This document shows positions 53,034-61,358 of a stretch of DNA of 64,000 nt, piece after piece. Made by a program: the position numbers and the translations under genes. Within the stretch, counting starts at the first letter, position 1, and each line of letters opens with the position of its first letter. Under the pieces are notes generated by a model that made no database searches, had not been told where the DNA came from, and saw only the letters and a program-made list of their open reading frames with translations. Source of the stretch: Saccharothrix sp. NRRL B-16348 (GTDB lineage Bacteria; Actinomycetota; Actinomycetes; Mycobacteriales; Pseudonocardiaceae); the NCBI RefSeq assembly GCF_001280085.1, contig NZ_LGED01000257.1, positions 98,566 to 162,565 on the forward strand. The letters are read 5' to 3'.

Positions 53034-55298
53034 CTAACGCGGCACCTTCGCCCACTCGACGTCCGAGGCCAGGTAGAAGCCGGTGTACGCGGGCTGGTTG
53101 TACGCGGTCTGCTGGCGGGCCACGTCCACCCGGTACTGCGGGTCGTGCATCAGCGTGTAGAGCTTGTGGCCGGTGACCTCGGTGCTCAGGTAGATCCGCA
53201 ACGCCGAGCTGTCCGCGGTGCGCACCAGCAACTCCTCACGCCAGTCGCCGAGCACGTCCGCCACCAGCGCCGGGTTGCCCTTCGTGCCGTTGTTGGTTCG
53301 CGTGCCCTCGGCGGTCAGCACCGTGCCGCGCCGCCAGTCCTTGATCGTCGGCGTCACGTCCTGCGCGCCGTCCACGATCTGCGTGGTCAGGTCCGCCGCC
53401 CACCGGATGCTCGCGTTCGTGCCGGGGGTCGCGGTCGACAGCGGCCGCCCGTCGGCCGACCACAGCCCCGCCGCGTTCGTGCCGCCGGGCAGCGACGCCC
53501 ACGTCTCCAGCCCCGGCTCGTCCGGCAGCACGTCACCGACCATGCCGCGCCCGGTGTCCCGGCCGGTGTACCCGCCGTAGATCACCTCACCGGTGGCCGC
53601 GTCACGCAGCGCGTAGCCGTAGGGCGCCGACGTCGCGCCCTCGTGCACCATGTAGATCTCCAGCCCCGGCCGGGCCGGGTCGATGTCGGTCACGTGCAGC
53701 GCGTCGCCGTGGCCGAGCCGCGCCACCGCGCCGGGGTTGGCGCTGCCCGGCGGCAGCACGGCCGACGAGTTGTACAGCACCTTGCCGTCGTGGTCGATGG
53801 TGGACGCCCCGTACACGATCTCCTGCTTGCCGTCGCCGTCCACGTCCGCCGCGCTCAACGAGTGCGCGCCCTGCGTGGCCAGCCCGCCGTGCGTCGGCGA
53901 CGTGCCGTCCCGCCCGTGCACCGGGAAGTTGAACGGGTTGCTCATCTGCACCCAGCCGCTGTCCACGAACCAGTCCTTGACCAGCTTGCGGCCGTTCCAC
54001 CGGTACGCGGCCAGCGTGGTGCGCGTGTAGTAGCCGCGGGCGAAGACCGCCGACGGCCGCTTGCCGTCCAGGTACGCGACGCCGGCCAGGAACCGGTCCA
54101 CCCGGTTGCCCGGCTCGATCCGGCTCAACGCGTAGTCGCCCCACATGAGCCCGTCGTCGTGCCGACCCGGCTCGTACCGCACGGTCTCCAGCTCACGGCC
54201 GGACTTGCCGTCGAACACGGTCAGGTACTCCGGGCCGTCGACGATGAAGCCGGCGAACGCCCGCAGGTTGTTGCGCGTGCTGCGGCTGGGCGCGTACACG
54301 TCCACGAAGTGGTCCGCGAGTGCCCGCGCGTCCACATCGGACAACGGGTAGGTGTGCCGGACGGGGATGCCGAACGCCTGCTCCAACGTCGCCGGCCACC
54401 GGCCCGCGACCACCTCGGGGTGCTCGTGCCAGCCCCGGAACATCTTCACCACGTGCTCGTAGTAGCCCGCGGCGCTGAGCCGGTAGTCGTCGCTGTGCGA
54501 GTAGCCCGCGCGCACGTCCTCGCGCGGCATCGTCACGTGCCGCTCCGACACCGCGTTCCCGTGCCGGTCGTACGTCGTCACCTTCGACCCCGGCGCGGTC
54601 TTCATCATCATCTCCGAGCGGCCGTCGCCGTCGAAGTCGTAGACCAGGAACTGCGTGTAGTGCGCGCCGGACCGGATGTTCACGCCCAGGTCCACGCGGT
54701 GCAGCAGCGTGCCGTCGAACCGGTACGTGTCGACGTAGGTCGGCCCGGTGTAGCCGACCTGCGAGACGTCCTTCTGGTTGGACGGGTCCCACTTCACCAC
54801 GTACTCGTAGCTGCCGTCGCCGTCCACGTCGCCGACGCTCACGTCGTTGGCCGAGTACGTGTACGCCTCACCGGCCGGCGTCACGCCGTCGGCGGGCTTG
54901 CGCAGCGGCAGGTCGTAGGACCCTCCCGCCCACGGCGCCGCGGGTTCGCTCGCCTCGCCCTGCCGACCGCGGACCACCGGCGCCACCCGGTACTCCGAGC
55001 CGCCCTCCCGGTCCAGGTAGTTGGTGCTGTCGGTGACCGTGGCGATGCGGCGGCCGTCGCGGTAGACGGCGAACGCCGGGCCGGCCAGGCCCGTGCCGGT
55101 GTGGCCGGTGGCCTCGTGGCGCAGCAGCCGCCAGCTCAGGAACACCCCGCCGTCGGTGCGCGCGGCGACCAGGCCGCGGTCGAGTCGTTCGAGCCGCGGG
55201 CCGTCGGGCGAGGCCGTGGCGGGGGACGAGACGGGGGACGCGCTCAGGACTAGCGCTAGGGCCGCCAGGACGGCGGGTAGGGGTCGGACGCGGGGCAT
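53034..55298 (-). CDS. Secreted rhamnogalacturonan lyase (PL11)
   Basis: A 754-residue exported lyase that cleaves the pectin backbone rhamnogalacturonan I. Signal peptide LPAVLAALALVLSASPVSSP; PL11 landmarks YTYSANDVSVGDVDGDGSYE, FDGDGRSEMMMKTAPGS and YGASTIDHDGKVLYN; several DxDGDG calcium loops (GDVDGDGSYE, YDFDGDGRSE, ADVDGDGKQE) as in YesW. ATG 55298 follows TGGAGG. A LacI-type operator in the promoter ties it to the divergent rhamnose operon, which would import the products. Confidence 0.93.
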   Translation of the reverse strand: MPRVRPLPAVLAALALVLSASPVSSPATASPDGPRLERLDRGLVAARTDGGVFLSWRLLRHEATGHTGTGLAGPAFAVYRDGRRIATVTDSTNYLDREGGSEYRVAPVVRGRQGEASEPAAPWAGGSYDLPLRKPADGVTPAGEAYTYSANDVSVGDVDGDGSYEYVVKWDPSNQKDVSQVGYTGPTYVDTYRFDGTLLHRVDLGVNIRSGAHYTQFLVYDFDGDGRSEMMMKTAPGSKVTTYDRHGNAVSERHVTMPREDVRAGYSHSDDYRLSAAGYYEHVVKMFRGWHEHPEVVAGRWPATLEQAFGIPVRHTYPLSDVDARALADHFVDVYAPSRSTRNNLRAFAGFIVDGPEYLTVFDGKSGRELETVRYEPGRHDDGLMWGDYALSRIEPGNRVDRFLAGVAYLDGKRPSAVFARGYYTRTTLAAYRWNGRKLVKDWFVDSGWVQMSNPFNFPVHGRDGTSPTHGGLATQGAHSLSAADVDGDGKQEIVYGASTIDHDGKVLYNSSAVLPPGSANPGAVARLGHGDALHVTDIDPARPGLEIYMVHEGATSAPYGYALRDAATGEVIYGGYTGRDTGRGMVGDVLPDEPGLETWASLPGGTNAAGLWSADGRPLSTATPGTNASIRWAADLTTQIVDGAQDVTPTIKDWRRGTVLTAEGTRTNNGTKGNPALVADVLGDWREELLVRTADSSALRIYLSTEVTGHKLYTLMHDPQYRVDVARQQTAYNQPAYTGFYLASDVEWAKVPR

Positions 55299-55352
55299 CT
55301 GCGGCCTCCAAAGGGCGCGGCGTTGCGCGAGGGGCGTGATGACGCCACAGGA

Positions 55353-55366
55353 TGAACCGTTTCAAC
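55353..55366. promoter_or_regulatory. LacI-type operator in lyase promoter
   Basis: TGAACCGTTTCAAC matches the motif repeated through this locus. On the minus strand it lies within the spacer of a possible TTGCCT/CATCCT promoter (17 bases), so binding would block the lyase gene. Confidence 0.65.
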
Positions 55367-55417
55367 GCGAAAGGCAAGACCGGCCGACTTCAGCGCCGGA
55401 GCGCCGGAAAATCAGCC

Positions 55418-55446
55418 TTGACGCGGTGATGGGGCTCACCTAGCTT
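55418..55446 (+). promoter_or_regulatory. Promoter of the sugar ABC operon
   Basis: TTGACG (55418-55423) and TAGCTT (55441-55446) with a 17-base spacer, immediately followed by the operator. Confidence 0.65.
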
Positions 55447-55464
55447 GGTTGAACCGATTCAACC
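55447..55464. promoter_or_regulatory. LacI-type operator of the sugar ABC operon
   Basis: GGTTGAACCGATTCAACC: seven-base perfect arms with a 4-base centre, starting at the base after the -10, an ideal repression position. Confidence 0.75.
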
Positions 55465-55478
55465 GAGAGGTGAGGGTG

Positions 55479-56765
55479 ATGGGACGAGTGTCTCGCCGCG
55501 GCGCGGCAGGCCTGCTGGTCGGGCTGGTGTCGCTGACCGCAGCGCTGTCCGGCTGCGGTAGCGATTCGGCCGACGGCCCGGTGACGCTGCGGTTCGTCTG
55601 GTGGGGCAACGAGGACCGCGCCAAGGTCACCAGGGCGGCGGTCGACGAGTTCCAGAAGCGCAACCCCGACATCAAGGTGGAGACGGAGTACAGCGGCTAC
55701 GACGCGTACTTCCAGAAGCTGTCCACGCAGGTGGCCGGCGGCGCGGGACCGGACCTGCTCCAGTTGGACCGGGCCACGGTAGGCGAGTACGCGGGCCGCA
55801 AGGTGCTGGCCGACCTCGGCGAGCACACCGGCAAGGACCTCAAGCTCGACAAGATCCCGGCGAACCTGCTGGAGGGCGGCAAGGTCGACGGTAAGCAGTA
55901 CGCCGTCGCCGGCGGCGCGACCACCCAGATGCTGATCTTCGACCCGACGCACTTCGAGGCCGCGGGCGTGCCGGTGCCGACCGCGCCGGGCGAGAAGTGG
56001 ACGTGGGCGCAGTTCACCGAGGCGATGACCAAGGTCGGCGCGGCGGGCCAGGTCGCGGGCACCACGGACTTCGGCTGGGCCGTCGACTGGTTCGAGGTGT
56101 GGCTGCACCAGCACGGCAAGTCCCTCTACACCCCCGACGGCAAGCTCGGCTTCACCGCCGACGAGCTGGCCGAGTACTGGGAGATGATCGGCACGATGCG
56201 GTCGGGCAAGGGCGTCTCGGCGGCCGAGGTCACCACCAAGATGGACGGCTCGGTGCAGAACTCCGGCATCGTGACCAAGCAGGCCGCCTCCGAGATCGGC
56301 TACGACTCGGCCGTCACCGGCTACTTCGGCGCGTTCGGGCCGAACCTCAAGCTCGCGCCGCTGCCCAGCGACGTGGCGGAGAGCGGCATGGCCGCCATGC
56401 CGCCGGTGTCGTTCGCGGTGTCCCAGCGGTCCAAGCACAAGGCCGCGGCGGTGAAGCTGCTCGACTTCCTGCTCAACGACCCCGAGGCGGGCAAGCTGCT
56501 CGGCGCGTCGCGCGGCGTGCCGCCGAACGAGGAGATCCGCGCGCAGGTGTGCTCGTCGGCCGACGGCGGCAGCAAGGCCGTGTGCGACTACGAGGCGGCG
56601 CAGCAGGACAAGATCGGTCCCGCGTTCGGCGCCTGGCCCACCGGCTCCTCGGCCATCAAGCGGGACTTCCAGCGCACCTACGACGACGTGATCTTCAACC
56701 GGGTGAGCGTCGCCGACGCGGCCAAGCGCGTGGTCCAGGACGCCGAGCAGTCGCTGGGGTCCTGA
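55479..56765 (+). CDS. ABC sugar transporter, solute-binding lipoprotein
   Basis: A 428-residue extracellular lipoprotein: signal sequence with lipobox LSGC, then a type I sugar-binding fold (VTLRFVWWGNEDRAKVTRAA, QVAGGAGPDLLQLDRATVGE, AAMPPVSFAVSQRSKHKAAA). Context predicts rhamnose or rhamnogalacturonide binding. ATG 55479 follows GAGGTGAGGG and lies after the operator. First gene of the operon running to the Gfo/Idh/MocA fusion. Confidence 0.9.
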   Translation: MGRVSRRGAAGLLVGLVSLTAALSGCGSDSADGPVTLRFVWWGNEDRAKVTRAAVDEFQKRNPDIKVETEYSGYDAYFQKLSTQVAGGAGPDLLQLDRATVGEYAGRKVLADLGEHTGKDLKLDKIPANLLEGGKVDGKQYAVAGGATTQMLIFDPTHFEAAGVPVPTAPGEKWTWAQFTEAMTKVGAAGQVAGTTDFGWAVDWFEVWLHQHGKSLYTPDGKLGFTADELAEYWEMIGTMRSGKGVSAAEVTTKMDGSVQNSGIVTKQAASEIGYDSAVTGYFGAFGPNLKLAPLPSDVAESGMAAMPPVSFAVSQRSKHKAAAVKLLDFLLNDPEAGKLLGASRGVPPNEEIRAQVCSSADGGSKAVCDYEAAQQDKIGPAFGAWPTGSSAIKRDFQRTYDDVIFNRVSVADAAKRVVQDAEQSLGS

Positions 56766-56767
56766 GC

Positions 56768-57724
56768 ATGACCCAGTCCGTGCTGACCAGGCCCCCGGTC
56801 CCGGCCGACCCGCCGCCGACGTCCGCCGCGCGCGGCCGTCGGCGGCGCGGCCAGGGCGTGGCCTACCTGTTCCTGTCGCCGTGGATCATCGGCGCGGCGC
56901 TGCTGACCATCGGCCCGATGGTGGCGTCGCTGTACCTGTCGTTCACCGACTACGACCTGTTCGAGGCGCCGACGTGGATCGGCGTCGACAACTACGTGAC
57001 CATGTTCACCGGCGACGAGCGGTTCTGGCACGCGGCGTGGACCACGACCAAGTACGTGCTCGTCTCGGTGCCGCTCAAGCTCGGCCTGGCGCTCGCGGTG
57101 GCCATGCTGCTCAACCGGGCGCGCAAGGGCGTCGGCCTGTACCGGTCGGCGTTCTACGCGCCGTCGCTGCTGGGCGCGAGCGTGAGCGTGGCGCTGGCGT
57201 GGCGGGCGATGTTCTCCACCGACGGCACGGTCGACCGGGTGCTGTCCTCGATCGGCCTGGACATCGGCGGCTGGGTCGACCAGCCGCAGTACGCGCTGCT
57301 CACGCTGGTGGCGTTGGCCGCGTGGCAGTTCGGCGCGCCGATGGTGATCTTCCTGGCCGGCCTGAAGCAGGTGCCGCGCGAGCTGTACGAGGCGGCGGCC
57401 ATCGACGGAGCGGGACCGTCGCGCCGGTTCCTCAGCGTCACGCTGCCGATGCTGTCGCCGGTGATCCTGTTCAACCTGGTGCTGGAGACGATCCACGCGT
57501 TCCAGGCGTTCACCGGCGCGTTCGTGGTGAGCAGCGGGCGCGGCGGTCCCAGCGACTCGACCCTGCTCTACCCGCTGTACCTGTACCAGCGCGGGTTCAC
57601 CGACTTCCGGATGGGTTACGCCTCGGCGATGGCCTGGGTGCTGCTCGCCGTGGTCGCGATCCTGACCGCGCTGGTGTTCCGCAGCGCCCGGCGCTGGGTG
57701 TTCTACGCGGGGGAGGACCGTTGA
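56768..57724 (+). CDS. ABC sugar permease, MalF/UgpA type
   Basis: A 318-residue permease with six helices and the EAA coupling loop ELYEAAAIDGAGPSRRFLSV. An Arg-rich cytoplasmic N-terminus (RGRRRRGQG) precedes the first helix. It starts 3 bases after the binding protein stop. No ATPase gene is in the operon, so a shared MsiK-type ATPase elsewhere is likely, as usual for actinomycete sugar importers. Confidence 0.92.
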   Translation: MTQSVLTRPPVPADPPPTSAARGRRRRGQGVAYLFLSPWIIGAALLTIGPMVASLYLSFTDYDLFEAPTWIGVDNYVTMFTGDERFWHAAWTTTKYVLVSVPLKLGLALAVAMLLNRARKGVGLYRSAFYAPSLLGASVSVALAWRAMFSTDGTVDRVLSSIGLDIGGWVDQPQYALLTLVALAAWQFGAPMVIFLAGLKQVPRELYEAAAIDGAGPSRRFLSVTLPMLSPVILFNLVLETIHAFQAFTGAFVVSSGRGGPSDSTLLYPLYLYQRGFTDFRMGYASAMAWVLLAVVAILTALVFRSARRWVFYAGEDR

Positions 57725-58590
57725 GCACGTTGACATCCGCGACCGCGGCCAAGTCGTCGGCCGCGCCGGGCAGGGTGCTGTGGCACGTCCTGGTCGTCGG
57801 CGTGCTGCTGGTGCTGCTGTACCCGGTGATCTGGCTGGTCTCGACGTCGTTCAAGCCGGCGACCGAGGTCATCTCGACGCTCGCGCTGCTGCCGCGGGAC
57901 CCGACCGGCGACAACTACGCCGAGGTGTTCGACGGCGTCGGCGAGTTCGGCGTGCTGCACTACTTCTGGAACTCGCTGGTGATCTCGGTCGGCGCGGTGG
58001 TCGGCAACGTGCTGTCGTGCTCGCTCGCGGCCTACGCGTTCGGCCGGCTGCACTTCCGGGGCCGCGGCCCTCTGTTCGGGTTCATGATGATGACGATCAT
58101 GCTGCCGCAGCACGTGGTGCTGATCCCGCAGTACGTCATCTTCCAGCAGTTGGACATGGTGAACACGTTCTGGCCGCTGGTGCTGCCGAAGTTCTTGGCC
58201 ACGGACGCGTTCTTCATCTTCCTGATGGTGCAGTTCATCCGCTCGCTGCCGCGCGAGCTGGACGAGGCGGCGACGCTGGACGGCTGCGGCCCGGTCGGCG
58301 TGTTCCGGCACGTGATCCTGCCGCTGCTGCGGCCCGCCCTGATCACCACCGCGATCTTCACGTTCATCTGGACCTGGAACGACTTCTTCAGCCAGCTGAT
58401 CTACCTCAACGACCCGGAGAAGTTCACCCTGCCGCTGGCGCTGCAGCTGTTCATCGACCAGGCGACGCAGTCGGCGTTCGGGCCGATGTTCGCCATGTCG
58501 GTGCTCGCGCTGCTGCCCATCGGCCTGTTCTTCCTGGCGTTCCAGCGGTTCCTCGTGGACGGCGTGGCGACCTCCGGTCTCAAGGGATGA
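57721..58590 (+). CDS. ABC sugar permease, MalG/UgpE type
   Basis: A 289-residue permease: six helices, EAA loop ELDEAATLDGCGPVGVFRHV. The TTG start at 57721 overlaps the upstream stop and follows GGGGGAGG, which decides the start. It forms the importer channel with the MalF-type protein. Confidence 0.92.
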   Translation: MSTLTSATAAKSSAAPGRVLWHVLVVGVLLVLLYPVIWLVSTSFKPATEVISTLALLPRDPTGDNYAEVFDGVGEFGVLHYFWNSLVISVGAVVGNVLSCSLAAYAFGRLHFRGRGPLFGFMMMTIMLPQHVVLIPQYVIFQQLDMVNTFWPLVLPKFLATDAFFIFLMVQFIRSLPRELDEAATLDGCGPVGVFRHVILPLLRPALITTAIFTFIWTWNDFFSQLIYLNDPEKFTLPLALQLFIDQATQSAFGPMFAMSVLALLPIGLFFLAFQRFLVDGVATSGLKG

Positions 58591-59123
58591 GCGCCTGGGC
58601 GCGGCCCTTGGCCCTGCTGGCCGAGGTGCTGCTGATCGGAGTGCTGGTGACCGCGGCGGCGCTGCCGGTGCTGACCGCGCTGCCCGCCGCGGCGGCGGGC
58701 GCCGTGCTGCTGCGCGAACTGGTGGACGACGGCCGCACGCCGACGGCGCGGCGGTTCGTCGTGCTGCTCGGTCAGGCGGTGCGCGACCCGTTCGCCGTCG
58801 TGCTGCCGCTGGTGGTGCTCGCGGTCGGTGCGCTGGACGTCCTGGCGTTGCTGGGCGGCCTGCCGGGCGCGTCCGTGCTGGGGCCGGTGATCGGCCTGGC
58901 GCTGGCCGCGGTGGTGCTGGTGCTGCTGCGGGCGGCGGCGCGGTGGAACCCCGGTGACCGGTGGGCGGTGCTGCTCACCGCGCCGTCGCGCGACTGGGTC
59001 GGCTACGCGTACCTGGTGGTCGCGCTGGCGGTGGCCGGGCTGGTGGTCGTGCAGGCGCCCGCGTTCGCCGTCGTCGTGCCCGGCCTGCTGGTGTTCGCCG
59101 CGGTCGCGGTGGAGCGCCGGTGA
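58587..59123 (+). CDS. YesL-like (DUF624) membrane protein
   Basis: A 178-residue protein with about five hydrophobic helices. LPVLTALPAAAAGAVLLREL and FVVLLGQAVRDPFAVVLPLV recall YesL, a small membrane protein in Bacillus rhamnogalacturonan clusters. ATG 58587 overlaps the permease stop (ATGA). The position between importer and dehydrogenase supports a role in uptake, but the biochemical function is unknown. The similarity is modest. Confidence 0.65.
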   Translation: MSAWARPLALLAEVLLIGVLVTAAALPVLTALPAAAAGAVLLRELVDDGRTPTARRFVVLLGQAVRDPFAVVLPLVVLAVGALDVLALLGGLPGASVLGPVIGLALAAVVLVLLRAAARWNPGDRWAVLLTAPSRDWVGYAYLVVALAVAGLVVVQAPAFAVVVPGLLVFAAVAVERR

Positions 59124-60943
59124 CGCCGCGGGTGGTGCTCGCCGGTGCCGCCGGCTACGGGCGGCTGTACCTGCGCGAGATCGCCGCGCTGGAAGCCGAG
59201 GGCCTGGTGCGGCTCACCGGCGTGTGCGAGGTGGACCCGCTCGACGGCGAGGCGCAGCGGCTCGTCGGCCACCGGCCGGTGGACGCCGACCTGGCGGAGC
59301 TGATGCGCGACGCGGACATCGGCATCGTGTCCACCCCCATGCACACGCACGTGCCGTTGGCGCGTCAGGTGTTGGCCGCGGGCGCGCACTTGTTGCTGGA
59401 GAAACCGCCCACCCCCACCCTGGCCGACTGGCACGACCTGGTCGACCGGTCCGCGGGCAGGGTGGTCCAGGTCGGGTTCCAGAGCCTCGGCTCGCACGCG
59501 GTGCACCGGCTGGCCGAGCTGATGCGGTCCGGCACGTTGGGCGAGATCCGGGGCATCGGCGTGCGCGGCACGTGGTCGCGTGACGACACCTACTACACCC
59601 GTGCGCCGTGGGCGGGCCGACGCACGCTCGACGGCGTGCCGGTGGTGGACGGCGCGCTGACCAACCCGTTCGCGCACGGCATCGCGACCGCGTTGGCGCT
59701 GGACGGCAGCACGGGCGTGGACGACGTGCACGACATCGAGCTGGAGCTGCTGCGCTCCCGCGACATCGAGGCCGACGACACCTCCTGCCTGCGGCTGCGC
59801 ACCCGCAACGGCACGGTCGTCGTGGTCGCGGTGACGCTGTGCGCCGAAGTCGTGCGGGAACCGGTGCTCGTCGTGCACGGCAGCCGCAAGCGCGCGGTGC
59901 TGCACTACAGCCAGCACCGGCTCGTGATCGACGGCATCGAGGAGCGCTACCGGCACGACTCGCCGCTGCGGAACCTGCTGGACCACCTGGCGGACCCGGC
60001 CGTGCCGCTGCACGCGCCGCTGGCCGGTACCGGGGCGTTCATGCGGGTGCTGGAGGCCGTCCGCACCGCGCCGGACCCCGTGCCGATCGACCCCGCGTGG
60101 TTGCGGCGCAACGGCAAGCGGGTGGACGTGGACGGCGTGGACCACGTGGTGGCCAAGGCCGCCGAGCAGCTGCGCACGTTCGCCGAGCTGGAGGTGCCGT
60201 GGTCGCCGCTGGGCGGTGTGGCCCGGCACGGCTGGGACGGCGTGGCGCTGCCGCTGGTCGTGCCGCGGCCGGCGCTGCACCCGGTGCGCACGCTCGGCGG
60301 GATCGTGGTCACCGGCGAGCACCCGGACGACCACCCGTGGCACCGGGGCATCGGCCTCGCGTTACCCGACGTCAACGGCGTCAACCTGTGGGGCGGGCGC
60401 AACTACGTGCCCGGACAGGGGTACGTGCCGGGCGAACTCGGCCGGGTCGAGGAGACCGGACCGGGCGAGCTGGCCTGGTGCGACTCGGCGGGCGCGGTCC
60501 TGCTGCGCGAACGCCGGCGCGTCCGCCGCCGGATGGTCGCCGACGGCTGGGAGCTGGAGTGGACCAGCGTGCTCACCGCCGAGGTCGACGTGGTGCTGCA
60601 CAGCCCGGGCAGCAAAGGCCGGGAGGGCGCGGGCTACGGCGGCTGGTTCTGGCGGCTGCCCGACCTCGACCCGCTGACCGTGCGGGTCTTCAGCCCCAAC
60701 GGCGCCGGCGAGGCGGAGGTCAACGGCCGGACCGCGCCGTGGCTGGCCGTCGTGGTCGGCGATCCCCGGCGCCCGTGGACGGCCGTGGTGTCCGGTCCGA
60801 CCGACCCGTGGTTCGTGCGGGTCGACCAGTACCAGGGCATCGGCTCGGCGCTCGCCTGGCACAAGCCGGTCGTGCTCGCGCCGGGGGAGGAGCGGGAGGT
60901 CGCCGTGCGGGTGGCGTTCTACGACGGTGTGCGTCCGCCGTGA
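59120..60943 (+). CDS. Gfo/Idh/MocA oxidoreductase fused to PmoA-like (DUF6807) domain
   Basis: A 607-residue two-domain protein. Residues 1-350: NAD(P)-binding TPRVVLAGAAGYGRLYL, IGIVSTPMHTHVPLARQVLA, then LLLEKPPTPT (the EKP motif) and a C-terminal Gfo/Idh/MocA sheet. Residues about 365-607: PmoA/DUF6807 domain with HPDDHPWHRGIGLALPDVNG, VNLWGGRNYVPGQGY and GGWFWRLPDLDP. These are usually separate proteins in sugar clusters. It probably oxidises or epimerises a sugar from the pectin backbone. The GTG start overlaps the upstream stop (GTGA). Confidence 0.85.
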   Translation: MTPRVVLAGAAGYGRLYLREIAALEAEGLVRLTGVCEVDPLDGEAQRLVGHRPVDADLAELMRDADIGIVSTPMHTHVPLARQVLAAGAHLLLEKPPTPTLADWHDLVDRSAGRVVQVGFQSLGSHAVHRLAELMRSGTLGEIRGIGVRGTWSRDDTYYTRAPWAGRRTLDGVPVVDGALTNPFAHGIATALALDGSTGVDDVHDIELELLRSRDIEADDTSCLRLRTRNGTVVVVAVTLCAEVVREPVLVVHGSRKRAVLHYSQHRLVIDGIEERYRHDSPLRNLLDHLADPAVPLHAPLAGTGAFMRVLEAVRTAPDPVPIDPAWLRRNGKRVDVDGVDHVVAKAAEQLRTFAELEVPWSPLGGVARHGWDGVALPLVVPRPALHPVRTLGGIVVTGEHPDDHPWHRGIGLALPDVNGVNLWGGRNYVPGQGYVPGELGRVEETGPGELAWCDSAGAVLLRERRRVRRRMVADGWELEWTSVLTAEVDVVLHSPGSKGREGAGYGGWFWRLPDLDPLTVRVFSPNGAGEAEVNGRTAPWLAVVVGDPRRPWTAVVSGPTDPWFVRVDQYQGIGSALAWHKPVVLAPGEEREVAVRVAFYDGVRPP

Positions 60944-60958
60944 GTAGTCCAGACCATT
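60943..60958. promoter_or_regulatory. DasR-element-like site upstream of rhamnose genes
   Basis: AGTAGTCCAGACCATT agrees with the dre consensus at 13 of 16 positions and abuts the -35 of the next promoter. It is weaker than the 31890 site. Confidence 0.3.
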
Positions 60959-60985
60959 GACAAGCCTTGCGGCGTAACCATAACG
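60957..60985 (+). promoter_or_regulatory. Promoter of rhaM-rhaI
   Basis: TTGACA (60957-60962), a perfect -35, and ATAACG (60980-60985) with a 17-base spacer. Confidence 0.65.
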
Positions 60986-60991
60986 TCGTCG

Positions 60992-61003
60992 TGAAACGTT
61001 TCA
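60992..61003. promoter_or_regulatory. LacI-type operator of rhaM-rhaI
   Basis: TGAAACGTTTCA is a perfect 12-base palindrome just downstream of the -10, 17 bases before the rhaM start. It is the best copy of the locus motif. Confidence 0.8.
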
Positions 61004-61020
61004 GTACCGAGGAGGGTCGC

Positions 61021-61341
61021 GTGCGACGTGTCTGCTTCCTGCTCCGGGTGCGCCCGGAGCGGCTGGAGGAGTACCGGGAGCGGCACCGCGAGGTGTGGCC
61101 GGAGATGCGGGAGGCGCTGCGGGAGACCGGCTGGGGCAACTACAGCCTCTTCCTGGCCGACGACGGGCTGCTCGTCGGCTACCTGGAGACCCCGGACTGG
61201 GACGCCGCCCAGCGTGGCATGCGCGACCGCGAGGTGAACGACCGGTGGCAGGCCGAGATGGCCGAGTTCTTCACCGCGCTGGACGGCAGGCAGCCCGACG
61301 AGGCCATGAGGCCGCTGACCGAGGTCTTCCACCTCGACTGA
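61021..61341 (+). CDS. rhaM: L-rhamnose mutarotase
   Basis: A 106-residue enzyme interconverting alpha and beta L-rhamnose: VCFLLRVRPERLEEYRERHR, VWPEMREALRETGWGNYSLF and YLETPDWDAAQRGM, with the conserved His and Trp-Pro of the RhaM fold. GTG 61021 follows GGAGGG; the longer frame upstream would include the operator and is rejected. Followed after 17 bases by the isomerase. Confidence 0.92.
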   Translation: MRRVCFLLRVRPERLEEYRERHREVWPEMREALRETGWGNYSLFLADDGLLVGYLETPDWDAAQRGMRDREVNDRWQAEMAEFFTALDGRQPDEAMRPLTEVFHLD

Positions 61342-61358
61342 GCAGTGAGGAGTCCGAA

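Noticed and set aside
52476..55253. Long plus-strand frame opposite the nitrilase and rhamnogalacturonan lyase
   Set aside because: Shadow spanning two real genes; Arg/His/Val-rich with no motif.
60967..61020. Longer rhaM start upstream of GTG 61021
   Set aside because: It would place the operator palindrome inside the coding region and adds residues foreign to the family.
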